Shown: positions 35,415 through 41,903 of the stretch, in pieces
Layout of the letters: each line of letters starts with the position of its first letter
How positions within the stretch are numbered: position 1 is the stretch's first letter
Assembly: GCF_015704865.1 (NCBI RefSeq)
Contig: NZ_JADQTO010000007.1
Coordinates: 186,001-250,000, forward strand
DNA from: Actinoplanes aureus
GTDB lineage: Bacteria > Actinomycetota > Actinomycetes > Mycobacteriales > Micromonosporaceae
DNA: 64,000 nucleotides
Reading direction: 5' to 3'
The notes under the pieces: model-generated
What the model was told of the DNA's origin: nothing
Databases searched by the model: none
Seen by the model: the letters and a program-made list of their open reading frames with translations, nothing else
Program-made: the position numbers and the translations under genes

Positions 35415-36935
35415 TCAGTCCTCGCGCCAGATGGGTTCCAGCAGGTCAGGGTTGAACGTCGCGCGACCACGACCGTTTGGATGCACGATGACGGCGTGCA
35501 GGGCTTCGTGGATGTACGCCCGCTTGCGCATGACGTCCAGGCCGCCCTCCTCCTCGGGCATGTACCAGCGGCGGCGCAGGTCCTCCACGTCAAGCTTCCG
35601 GCGCTCGATCTGAAGCGAGTAGCGGCCTTGCTCGGCTCGCAGGCGGGCGATCTTCTCTTCGAGCTGGCGCACATTCGCGAAGAAGAACTCATTCGAGATT
35701 CCGCCGGCTCGCCAGACGCGACCCAATTCGTCAAGCTGGCCTTGACTGTTCCCCAACTCTTCGACTCCGGCCCATACCTGGCTACCGCCCGTACCCGCTG
35801 AGCGCATCTCGCGCTCCTCAAGCTTCGCGAGCACCATTTCCGACACGTACTCGTCGACTTTGGCGCCGTGCCGACCAATTCCGGAGCATCCGCCTTGGGC
35901 CTTCGGCTGGCAGAGGTAGTGGTAGACATCCGGATTACGGCACCACCGCCGCGCACGTAGCGGGCAATTGCAGAGGCTCCCGTCCGGTCTCGGCTTGCCG
36001 CACCGGAGGATGCCACTGAGCAGATAGCGGTGTTCGGAGAAGTCCGCCGCGAGCACGTTGCCCACCGAACCGTCCGGGTTGACGCTCCTCCCCTTGCGGT
36101 TGCTCATGATGGCGTTGACGGCTTGCCACGTAGCCGGGTCGATGATCGGCTCCCAGGCGCCCTCGACCGGCTTCCCGCTGTCGTCGGTCACGATCTCGCC
36201 GTGCAGCATTCGCCACCCGCACAGACGCGGGTTGGCCAGCGTCACCCGCAATGAACGCGAAGACCACTGATTCCCGAGCGAGGTCCGCACGCCAGCAGCG
36301 ATCCACTCCCGCACGATGGAGTTGAGCGATCGGCCGGCGGCGAACTCCTTCGCCGCCTTAGCGACGAGCGGTGCTTCAACCGGGTCCAGGCTGCGGCGGT
36401 CGGCAGCCCATCCGAACGGTCGCGTGCCTCCGGCGGGCTGGCCGCTCTCTGCACGATCGCGGTGAAATCGGCGCAACCGACGGCGCGCCTTCCGAGACTC
36501 GATCTTCGAGAACGCCACGCCGACCAGCCCGAGCCCTTCGACATCCTCCGCGTAGAGATCCTTTGGACCACGCTCGTCGGCGAACACCCGGCCGTCGTCG
36601 GCGGTCAGCGCCTCTACGAACCGCTCGTAGTCACCAGCTCGCCGGGCTAACCGGTCCTCGTTGAGCACCACGACGCCACGTACCTTCGTTCCGTCGGCCA
36701 GGTGGCCGACCGCGATGGCCTTGAGCATCGCCTCAAACGCCTCACGGATCACACCGGCCTTGCTCGCCGACCGGTCGTTGTCGGTGAGCTCGGCGACCAC
36801 CACCCACCCCAGACGTTGCGCTGTCCGCCGGTTGACCTTGTGCTGATTAGTGACACCATGCTCATCACGCTCACCGTCGCTGCTGATCCGCGCGTACGAG
36901 ATCACCGACACCGATCCAGGACCATCAATAGTCAC
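35415..36935 (-). CDS. Large serine recombinase (integrase)
   Basis: A 506-residue large serine integrase. The resolvase domain carries [20 protein letters not shown] with nucleophile Ser18, [21 protein letters not shown] with catalytic Arg and the FVEAL region. The recombinase domain spans about 165-300 ([28 protein letters not shown]). A zinc ribbon follows ([37 protein letters not shown]) and then a coiled coil ([20 protein letters not shown]). It integrates the element at msrA. The start codon (GTG 36935) is only 15 bp from the attR core, and no ribosome site is visible. GTG at 36911 is an alternative. Confidence 0.94.
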   Translation of the reverse strand: MTIDGPGSVSVISYARISSDGERDEHGVTNQHKVNRRTAQRLGWVVVAELTDNDRSASKAGVIREAFEAMLKAIAVGHLADGTKVRGVVVLNEDRLARRAGDYERFVEALTADDGRVFADERGPKDLYAEDVEGLGLVGVAFSKIESRKARRRLRRFHRDRAESGQPAGGTRPFGWAADRRSLDPVEAPLVAKAAKEFAAGRSLNSIVREWIAAGVRTSLGNQWSSRSLRVTLANPRLCGWRMLHGEIVTDDSGKPVEGAWEPIIDPATWQAVNAIMSNRKGRSVNPDGSVGNVLAADFSEHRYLLSGILRCGKPRPDGSLCNCPLRARRWCRNPDVYHYLCQPKAQGGCSGIGRHGAKVDEYVSEMVLAKLEEREMRSAGTGGSQVWAGVEELGNSQGQLDELGRVWRAGGISNEFFFANVRQLEEKIARLRAEQGRYSLQIERRKLDVEDLRRRWYMPEEEGGLDVMRKRAYIHEALHAVIVHPNGRGRATFNPDLLEPIWRED

Positions 36936-36949
36936 CTAGCGGACGGTAC

Positions 36950-36963
36950 TACCACCAGCAGTA
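36950..36963. repeat. attR core
   Basis: TACCACCAGCAGTA, identical to 29364-29377. Left of it is element sequence leading into the integrase; right of it is the native msrA 3' end with host-like codons (TATCTGTCGGACGCG). Confidence 0.8.
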
Positions 36964-37051
36964 TCTGTCGGACGCGAAGAATCCGGGCGGGTACTGCAAC
37001 CACGGGCCGAACGGGATGACCTGCCCGATCGGGGTGGCTCGCACCAACTGA
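36950..37051 (+). pseudogene. Detached native 3' end of msrA
   Basis: Encodes 33 residues plus stop in the msrA frame: [14 protein letters not shown], then [12 protein letters not shown] and PIGVARTN. It is collinear with the last 33 residues of the functional MsrA (three differences), but has no start codon or promoter of its own. It marks the original gene end before insertion. Third-position GC is higher than in the element-supplied copy, as expected for host DNA. Confidence 0.92.
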
Positions 37052-37060
37052 CACGACAAC

Positions 37061-37093
37061 ACGGGACGGGACCCTCTCCGAGGCCCGTCCCGT
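37061..37093 (+). terminator. Original msrA terminator, displaced
   Basis: ACGGGACGGG and CCCGTCCCGT form a perfect 10-bp stem over a 13-nt loop, 10 bp after the stop of the detached msrA end. The functional msrA now ends 7.6 kb away from it. Confidence 0.8.
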
Positions 37094-37123
37094 GGGACGT
37101 TGGGTGGGAGGAGGTGGCCTGAG

Positions 37124-37446
37124 ATGCGCCGATACGCCAAACCCATCGTCGTCGCGGACGATCTCGACCTGTTGCAGGGGCGGACGACGGGAGTCGTCAC
37201 CCTGCCGCCTCACCTCGATTGGTCCGGTGCGGCCGACTACGACGTCGATGCCCCGGCCGGATCGTCGATCTCTACCGAACTGTCCTGATCGAAGCGACCA
37301 AGCCCGACGATCTGCACGCCTTTCTTGATCGGGCAATCCTCGCCAGACTCTGGCCATCGATCTGGCTTCCGCCGGACCTACGCCGTGCGTGGGAAGAACG
37401 CTTCCGCGAACTCAGGCAGACCGCGTCGGAGATTCCTGCCGCGTAA
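37124..37446 (+). pseudogene. Frameshifted partner gene of an AbiEii-like toxin
   Basis: Begins with a good start (GGAGGTGG 6 nt before ATG): MRRYAKPIVVADDLDLLQGR, then TTGVVTLPPHLDWSG and DVDAP. The frame then stops at 37288, while a neighbouring frame continues GRIVDLYRTVLIEATKPDDL, HAFLDRAILARLWPSIWLPP and DLRRAWEERFREL to a TAA at 37446. One single-base frameshift near 37255 joins both halves into a protein of about 107 residues. Its stop is 10 bp before the nucleotidyltransferase ATG, as expected for the antitoxin-side gene of a two-gene module. A sequencing error is possible, but the next gene is also broken. Confidence 0.65.
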
Positions 37447-37456
37447 GGTCCCCGGC

Positions 37457-37982
37457 ATGGATCCACGTCACCGCGAGCTGGCTGAGATCGCTCTTCGCGC
37501 GCCCGGAGGCGGTTATGGACTCGCGCTCGCCGGCGGCTATGCCGTTCGGGAACACGGTATGGGTAACCGGCCGAGCGGCGATGTCGATCTGTTCACCGAC
37601 TGGCAGCGCCGGGCGGACTTTCCCGCCGCCGCGGATCTCGTCATCGAGGCTTTGACCGACAACGGTTTCGTGGTCGATGTCCTCGCTCGGGCGGACACCT
37701 TCGCCCGACTGCTGGTCTCTCGACCTGACGAGCTGGACGTGGAGCCGCAAAAGATGGAGCTGCGATTTCTCGGCTTTGGGTCATTTCCGATTTGCTTCGC
37801 GAAAAGCAGCCTGGTCGGCTACTGCTATTACCGAAGGCCCGCGTTCCAATCGCGCGACGTTCGCCGACGCGCTAGGAGCACTGGACCAGATCAGCGATAC
37901 CGCATTCGCTCCCTGCGGCGTTGCCAAAGCAACCATTCGAGGCCGATTCTCCGAGCAGCAGAAGGAGTTGAGGCGGAATTAA
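37457..37982 (+). pseudogene. Decayed AbiEii/AbiGii-type nucleotidyltransferase toxin
   Basis: The 5' half is clear: RHRELAEIALRAPGGGYGLA, then LAGGYAVREHGMGNRPSGDV and DLFTDW, the GG-x-DxD nucleotidyltransferase motif of AbiEii-like toxins. After about residue 95 the frame loses family character, and a different frame carries the expected C-terminus (TFADALGALDQISDTAFAPC, then GVAKATIRGRFSEQQKELRR). The middle (substrate domain strands and the 'DKMCALFGR'-like block) is shortened. So it carries a frameshift plus an internal deletion. Together with the broken upstream gene it is a dead toxin-antitoxin locus next to attR. Confidence 0.75.
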
Positions 37983-38009
37983 CGCGCTGTCAGACCTGAA
38001 TGGCTGTCA

Positions 38010-38023
38010 CAGCAGTATCTGTC
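38010..38023. repeat. Third, partial msrA/att-like sequence
   Basis: CAGCAGTATCTGTC matches 36956-36969 exactly and in the same orientation; the following GACAGGAAC resembles GACGCGAAG. In the msrA frame it reads QQYLSDRN, like the MsrA tail QQYLSDAKN. It is probably a relic end of an earlier insertion at this site; chance is unlikely but not excluded. Confidence 0.45.
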
Positions 38024-38095
38024 CGACAGGAACATCCAGTCAGGCCCAAGCTTCCACCAAGCCCGCCAGCCGCTCAAGATACATAAGGGGCCATT

Positions 38096-38746
38096 CTAAT
38101 CAGGAAGAATATCTTTATCGAAATCGAAGAAGGAAACAAAGAACGCACTCATCAACGCAAGGCTCAAGGCGATCGACAGCAGAACTATCGGCACTGGAGT
38201 ACCTGCATCAAAGAGTCGCCAGTAGGCGTATACTATGAATGCAACCGGAATGAAAACGGCGCTCACAACTTCGCCATAACCAAATACAATGCCCAACTTT
38301 CGTCGTTTCTGGAAGCCGGCACTGCGCAGAATCGTCACCAGGCCCGGCTCTGGCATGAGGACGTCGTAGAAGTCGATCGTCCGGCTTCCCCCGAATCTCT
38401 CGTATGCGAGCGCAACGACCAGCCGTCTTTTCAAATCCAGTTCATTGATCGTGCTTATGAGCTTCAAGAGCGACGCCGAAATGACGACCGGAATAGCAGC
38501 ACGCACAAGACCGAAGTCGCTTAACTTGATAGCAAAGACTTCAGCTTCTTTGACACCCTTCGACGAAAGCACTTCGAAGAGAAAGATGGCCAGGAAAATG
38601 AAAAGAATTGCCCGTGAAGCATCTTTTCGTTCTTCTCGGTAGCCGTCTATCAAGTGATTCATGTAGTTGTTGTACGCATCACGATCGTCGCCAAATGCGG
38701 CGATCAGTTGTCGAGCAGCAGCACTCGCTCCTTCTTCGTCAGCCAC
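38096..38746 (-). CDS. Low-GC four-helix membrane protein
   Basis: A 216-residue protein from GTG with AGGAGG 11 nt upstream. A polar N-terminus (about 1-40) precedes membrane helices at about 44-60 (AILFIFLAIFLFEVL), 80-97 (AAIPVVISASLLKLIS), 155-175 (VSAVFIPVAFIVYAYWRLF) and 182-203 (VPIVLLSIALSLALMSAFF). GC is about 47%, far below the chromosome, and codons are those of the element cargo genes, so it was probably acquired horizontally. No family recognised. It lies alone between the partial att relic and the conserved-loop hairpin. Confidence 0.65.
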   Translation of the reverse strand: MADEEGASAAARQLIAAFGDDRDAYNNYMNHLIDGYREERKDASRAILFIFLAIFLFEVLSSKGVKEAEVFAIKLSDFGLVRAAIPVVISASLLKLISTINELDLKRRLVVALAYERFGGSRTIDFYDVLMPEPGLVTILRSAGFQKRRKLGIVFGYGEVVSAVFIPVAFIVYAYWRLFDAGTPVPIVLLSIALSLALMSAFFVSFFDFDKDILPD

Positions 38747-39024
38747 GGGCGCATCAACCTCCTGGGCATCGACGGAACACAGGAATCAGATTAACTTCAT
38801 GCCGCATCTAGCAGAGGCGATGCCCCTGGCGTCGACAAGCCTGTTCCCGTGCCGGGGCGCCAATTTCACCTTCATGGCTGGATGTCAACAGCAGTCGGTG
38901 ACAGGCGGCGTGTGCCTCGATGCGGGCGGGCTTACCGGCCTACGCTTGACTCCTGACCGCCGGAGCCGAGGATGCGAGGCTCAAACGGCTGCTGCTTGCG
39001 ACGCGAAGGCTTTGGACCCCGGTG

Positions 39025-39050
39025 GGGCGCCCGGAACACACCGGGCGCCC
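39025..39050. terminator. GC hairpin
   Basis: GGGCGCCCGG and CCGGGCGCCC with an AACACA loop; perfect 10-bp stem. It lies 170 bp beyond the GNAT stop on the minus strand. Confidence 0.6.
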
Positions 39051-39108
39051 GTGCTCGGCTTCCGACGGCCGTGACCAGCCCCGCGGCCACGTCTCACCAG
39101 CGCGGCCA

Positions 39109-39144
39109 CCGCTGGCCCTGTATTGAAATCCTGACCGCCAGCGG
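39109..39144. repeat. Hairpin with conserved loop sequence, copy 2
   Basis: CCGCTGGC and GCCAGCGG form an 8-bp stem around CCTGTATTGAAATCCTGACC. The 14-bp CCCTGTATTGAAAT (39116-39129) is identical to 33296-33309 in the element, yet the stems differ completely. Confidence 0.55.
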
Positions 39145-39220
39145 CCGTGCGGGTGCACGGCAGAGCTCTACAGGCCGCACCGGCGACATGCTCGGCACGC
39201 TGCGGCGGGAGGCTGATGGG

Positions 39221-39724
39221 TTAGAGGGCGTGGGTGTAGCGGAGCTGGGGCAGGGGCTGATCGTTGACCGGGGCGACCCGCGTCGCGCCGTCGGGGTACC
39301 AGCCGCCGGCATCGTAGAAGCGGCGGGCGGCCTTGTTGCCTTCCAGGACCCAGAGCACGGCCCGGTCGAGGCCGTATCGGGGCAGGTCGGTCAGGGCCTT
39401 GAGCATCAGCTGGCGGCCGATGCCGGCGCCGACCCACGCCGGATCCACATGGATGGCGTACAGCTCGGCGGCGCCGGGGGTCTCGCTCGGGCCGATGTAC
39501 GTGAAGCCGAGCAACTGGCCGTCATGTTCGGCGACGGTCATCCGGTGGGTGTCCCGCTCCCAGCGCCAGCGCTCGACCCACCACTCGGTCAGCATTTCCG
39601 GGCCGCGCTGCGCGAAGGTGGCGGGGTCGACCAGGTCGGCGTAGGCGGCGGCGCGGGAGCGGTGGTGCAGGGCGCCTACCAGGGCGGGATCGGAATCCTC
39701 GGCCGGACGTAGCAGTACGGTCAT
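39221..39724 (-). CDS. GNAT-family N-acetyltransferase
   Basis: A 167-residue GNAT. The fold is clear from ALHHRSRAAAYADLVDPATF at the N-terminus, LLGFTYIGPSETPGAAELYA (beta4), IHVDPAWVGAGIGRQLML (acetyl-CoA pyrophosphate loop, here VGAGIGR for Q/RxxGxG/A) and VLEGNKAARRFYDAGGWYPD (late motif with catalytic-type Tyr). The acceptor substrate is unknown. Its start is 19 bp from the rnz stop, so it is probably the second gene of an rnz transcript. Confidence 0.88.
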   Translation of the reverse strand: MTVLLRPAEDSDPALVGALHHRSRAAAYADLVDPATFAQRGPEMLTEWWVERWRWERDTHRMTVAEHDGQLLGFTYIGPSETPGAAELYAIHVDPAWVGAGIGRQLMLKALTDLPRYGLDRAVLWVLEGNKAARRFYDAGGWYPDGATRVAPVNDQPLPQLRYTHAL

Positions 39725-39743
39725 GGGTCCGACGGTAGCCGGG

Positions 39744-40646
39744 TCAGGCGGCGGCGCGCCGGGGTGGCAGGGGGACCCGGAGCAGATCTTCGGCGATCAC
39801 GATCGGGCCTTCGAATTCCTTGCGCGCTTCATCGAGGAAACGGGTGGCGTCCTGGTAGCGCTGGGAGAAATGCGTCAAAACCAGCATCCGTACGCCGGAC
39901 TCGCGCGCGACCGCGGCGGCCTGGCCGGCCGTGAGGTGGCCGACCTGAGCGGCCATCGCGGCGTCCTCGGCGAGGAACGTCGACTCGATGACCAGCAGGT
40001 CCACCCCTTCGGCCAGGGCGTACACGTTGTCGCACAGGCCGGTGTCCATCACGAAGGCGAAACGCTGGCCGGGGCGGACCGTGCTGACCTGGTCCAGGGT
40101 CACGTCACCCAGGCGTCCGGTGCGCTGGAGCTCACCGACGGCCGGGCCGCTGATGCCGTGCTGGGCGAGGAGGGCGGGCAGCATCCGCCGGGAGTCCGGT
40201 TCGACCAGGCGGTACCCGTACGTCTCGATGGAATGCCATAGCGGCAGCGCGGTGAGGCGCCCGGCCGAGGTCTCCGCGACGAAGCCGGCGCCCACCGGCG
40301 ACGGCACGATCTCGGCGTTGTCCCAGTAGCTGGTGGCGTGCCGCAAACGGTCGTAGAACTCCTGCCCGCCGGCCGGGTAGTGCACGGTGACCGGGTGCGG
40401 GACCCGGTCCAGGGAGACGCGCTGAAGGATGCCGGGCAGGCCCAGGCTGTGATCGCCGTGGAAGTGGGTGACGCAGATCCGCCTCAGCGGGGTGACCGGG
40501 AGGCCGGCCAGCAGCATCTGCCGCTGGGTGCCCTCGCCCGGATCGAAGAGGATCACCTCGTCGTCCCAGCGCAGCAGGTATCCGTTGTGGTTGCGGTGCC
40601 GAGTCGGCACCTGGCTGGCCGTGCCGAGCACGATCAACTCCCGCAT
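39744..40646 (-). CDS. rnz: Ribonuclease Z
   Basis: A 300-residue MBL-fold RNase Z, which trims tRNA 3' ends. Seen: [32 protein letters not shown], the zinc motif [58 protein letters not shown], and the C-terminal His in [10 protein letters not shown]. All metal ligands are present; the exosite arm is short as in bacterial forms. A structured region with a tiny reading frame precedes it (40667-40935), so its transcript may start far upstream; an alternative is a closer unseen promoter. Confidence 0.93.
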   Translation of the reverse strand: MRELIVLGTASQVPTRHRNHNGYLLRWDDEVILFDPGEGTQRQMLLAGLPVTPLRRICVTHFHGDHSLGLPGILQRVSLDRVPHPVTVHYPAGGQEFYDRLRHATSYWDNAEIVPSPVGAGFVAETSAGRLTALPLWHSIETYGYRLVEPDSRRMLPALLAQHGISGPAVGELQRTGRLGDVTLDQVSTVRPGQRFAFVMDTGLCDNVYALAEGVDLLVIESTFLAEDAAMAAQVGHLTAGQAAAVARESGVRMLVLTHFSQRYQDATRFLDEARKEFEGPIVIAEDLLRVPLPPRRAAA

Positions 40647-40666
40647 GGAAACCCCCGCACAGCGCT

Positions 40667-40851
40667 CGCTTCAAACATGAAGCGACCCCAGGGGACTTCC
40701 ACGCTCGCGGACGAGCGTGGTCCGGTCGGACAAGGCCGGATCCCCTGGGGTCGGGTGGCTGTCTGGTACTCGCCGGGCCGCTGCCACACGGTCTCGACGT
40801 CGTTCCGTATAAAACGAAGCTGTCAAGGACAGCGGCTAGCGGACAGCCACC
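40667..40851 (-). ncRNA. Strongly structured leader or small RNA upstream of rnz
   Basis: Several perfect helices lie in tandem. A three-way junction: P1 CGACCCCAGGGG (40683-40694) with CCCCTGGGGTCG (40742-40753); P2 CCACGCTCG/CGAGCGTGG (40699-40720); P3 TCCGGTC/GGCCGGA (40721-40740, one G-U). A second domain: GGTGGCTGTC (40754-40763) with GACAGCCACC (40842-40851), enclosing GCTGTC/GACAGC (40819-40833). A further stem CGCTTCA/TGAAGCG (40667-40684) competes with P1. GACAGC can pair with two different GCTGTC copies, allowing alternative folds. A minus-strand promoter at 40906-40935 would transcribe it towards rnz. No known RNA family recognised. Confidence 0.5.
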
Positions 40852-40895
40852 TCACGAGTCCCGTTGCTATACAACTTCGGACCACCTCCCTTCAC
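40836..40895 (-). CDS. Possible leader peptide upstream of rnz
   Basis: A 19-codon frame VKGGGPKLYSNGTREVAVR followed by TAG. If the GTG at 40895 is used, the message is nearly leaderless (predicted start about 40899). Alternatively GGGAGG (40890-40885) drives a TTG at 40874, giving 12 codons (LYSNGTREVAVR). Its last codons form one arm of the GGTGGCTGTC stem, so translation would affect folding of the structured region. Inferred from signals; there is no protein evidence. Confidence 0.35.
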   Translation of the reverse strand: MKGGGPKLYSNGTREVAVR

Positions 40896-40905
40896 GTGTA
40901 CGGCC

Positions 40906-40935
40906 ACGTTAGCCATCGGAGCGGGGTCCTGCCAA
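40906..40935 (-). promoter_or_regulatory. Sigma-70-type promoter for the rnz leader RNA
   Basis: On the minus strand TTGGCA (40935-40930) and TAACGT (40911-40906) are separated by 18 bp. The predicted start is near 40899, between the ppk2 stop and the leader frame. Confidence 0.5.
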
Positions 40936-40949
40936 CGCTTTTTGAATCA

Positions 40950-41903
40950 CTAAAGACGCGGGAATACCCGGGGGGACATTTCGGTTCCTTCCACCAGAAG
41001 TGAGGCGGGTCCCACCAGCTTCGAATCGGGCGTGCCGACGATCTCCGAGTCCTTGCCGTCGTAGTTGAAGCGGTGCAGCACGTGCCGGATCGCCTCCAGC
41101 CTGGCTCGCTTCTTGTCGTTGCTCTTCACCACGGTCCAGGGCGCGTCGGCGGTGTCCGTGTAGAAGAACATCGCCTCCTTCGCCTCGGTGTAGTCGTCCC
41201 ACTTGTCCAGGGACTCCAGATCCATCGGCGAGAGCTTCCACTGGCGTACCGGGTCGACCTGGCGGATCGCGAACCGGGTGCGCTGCTCTTCCTTGGAGAC
41301 CGAGAACCAGAACTTCACCAGATGGATGCCGGACCGGACGAGCATCCGCTCCAGTTCCGGGGTCTGCCGCATGAACTCCAGGTACTCCTGGCGGGTGCAG
41401 AAACCCATCACCCGCTCCACGCCGGCCCGGTTGTACCAGGACCGGTCGAAGAGCACGATCTCACCGGCCGCCGGCAGGTGTTTGATGTAGCGCTGGTAGT
41501 ACCACTGGGTCTCCTCCCGCGGGTTCGGCTTCTCCAGCGCCACCACCGAGGCGCCGCGCGGGTTGAGGTGCTCCATGAAGCGCTTGATGGTGCCGCCCTT
41601 GCCGGCCGCGTCCCGCCCCTCGAAGAGGATCACCAGACGTGACCCGGTGTCCTTGCACCAGTTCTGCAGTTTCAGCAGCTCGATCTGTAGCAGCCGCTTG
41701 TGATGGTCGTAGTCCGCGCGATCCATCCGCTCGTCGTACGGGTAGTCCTCGCGCCAGGTGTCGACCGGGCTGCCGTCCGCGTTCAGCAGGCGAGGATCGT
41801 CGTCCTCGTCGTCCGCCACGCGATAACCAGCCAACTCGACTATCGGTCCCTCATAAGGCGGAGTGGTTCGTTCGTCCTCCGCGATCAAGCCTTCGCCAGC
41901 CAA
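40950..41903 (-). CDS. ppk2: Polyphosphate kinase 2
   Basis: A 317-residue PPK2-family enzyme that transfers phosphate between polyphosphate and nucleotides. Walker A is ILFEGRDAAGKGGTIKRF, the lid/Walker B region is IVLFDRSWYNRAGVERVMGF, and KFWFSVSKEEQRTRF is the family signature; the N-terminal 50 residues are an acidic extension. The subclass (GDP, ADP or AMP preference) cannot be set by eye. It overlaps the start side of the CYTH-CHAD gene stop by 19 bp on the same strand; CHAD domains bind polyphosphate, so the pair is functionally coherent. Confidence 0.93.
   Translation of the reverse strand: MAGEGLIAEDERTTPPYEGPIVELAGYRVADDEDDDPRLLNADGSPVDTWREDYPYDERMDRADYDHHKRLLQIELLKLQNWCKDTGSRLVILFEGRDAAGKGGTIKRFMEHLNPRGASVVALEKPNPREETQWYYQRYIKHLPAAGEIVLFDRSWYNRAGVERVMGFCTRQEYLEFMRQTPELERMLVRSGIHLVKFWFSVSKEEQRTRFAIRQVDPVRQWKLSPMDLESLDKWDDYTEAKEAMFFYTDTADAPWTVVKSNDKKRARLEAIRHVLHRFNYDGKDSEIVGTPDSKLVGPASLLVEGTEMSPRVFPRL

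Larger units (their letters stand above)
29364..36963. mobile_element. Integrative element (RepSA / serine integrase) inserted in msrA
   Basis: Bounded by two copies of the 14-bp core TACCACCAGCAGTA (29364-29377 and 36950-36963), giving a unit of 7586 bp. Left of the first copy is intact host msrA; right of the second is the detached msrA 3' end and its terminator. Inside lie a short GntR regulator, several low-GC cargo genes, a RepSA-like replication initiator and a large serine integrase next to the right end. The content recalls actinomycete integrative and conjugative elements, but no FtsK/TraSA-type translocase is present, so autonomous transfer is unlikely. Lower GC in cargo genes supports foreign origin. 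Confidence 0.88.
38747..39220. other. 474-bp non-coding stretch
   Basis: No credible gene. GC rises from foreign-like to chromosome-like across it. It contains a GC hairpin (39025-39050) and the second copy of the conserved-loop hairpin (39109-39144). Probably the right junction of the acquired region. Confidence 0.45.

Noticed and set aside
36950..37051. A second functional msrA copy
   Set aside because: Only the last 33 codons are present; there is no start or catalytic Cys.
38940..39158. A 72-codon minus-strand frame in the scar region
   Set aside because: Low complexity, overlaps a terminator-like hairpin and the conserved-loop hairpin.
40683..40753. A tRNA or known riboswitch in the three-way junction
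   Set aside because: No anticodon arm, TTCGA loop or acceptor geometry, and no recognised riboswitch core; kept only as an unassigned structured RNA.
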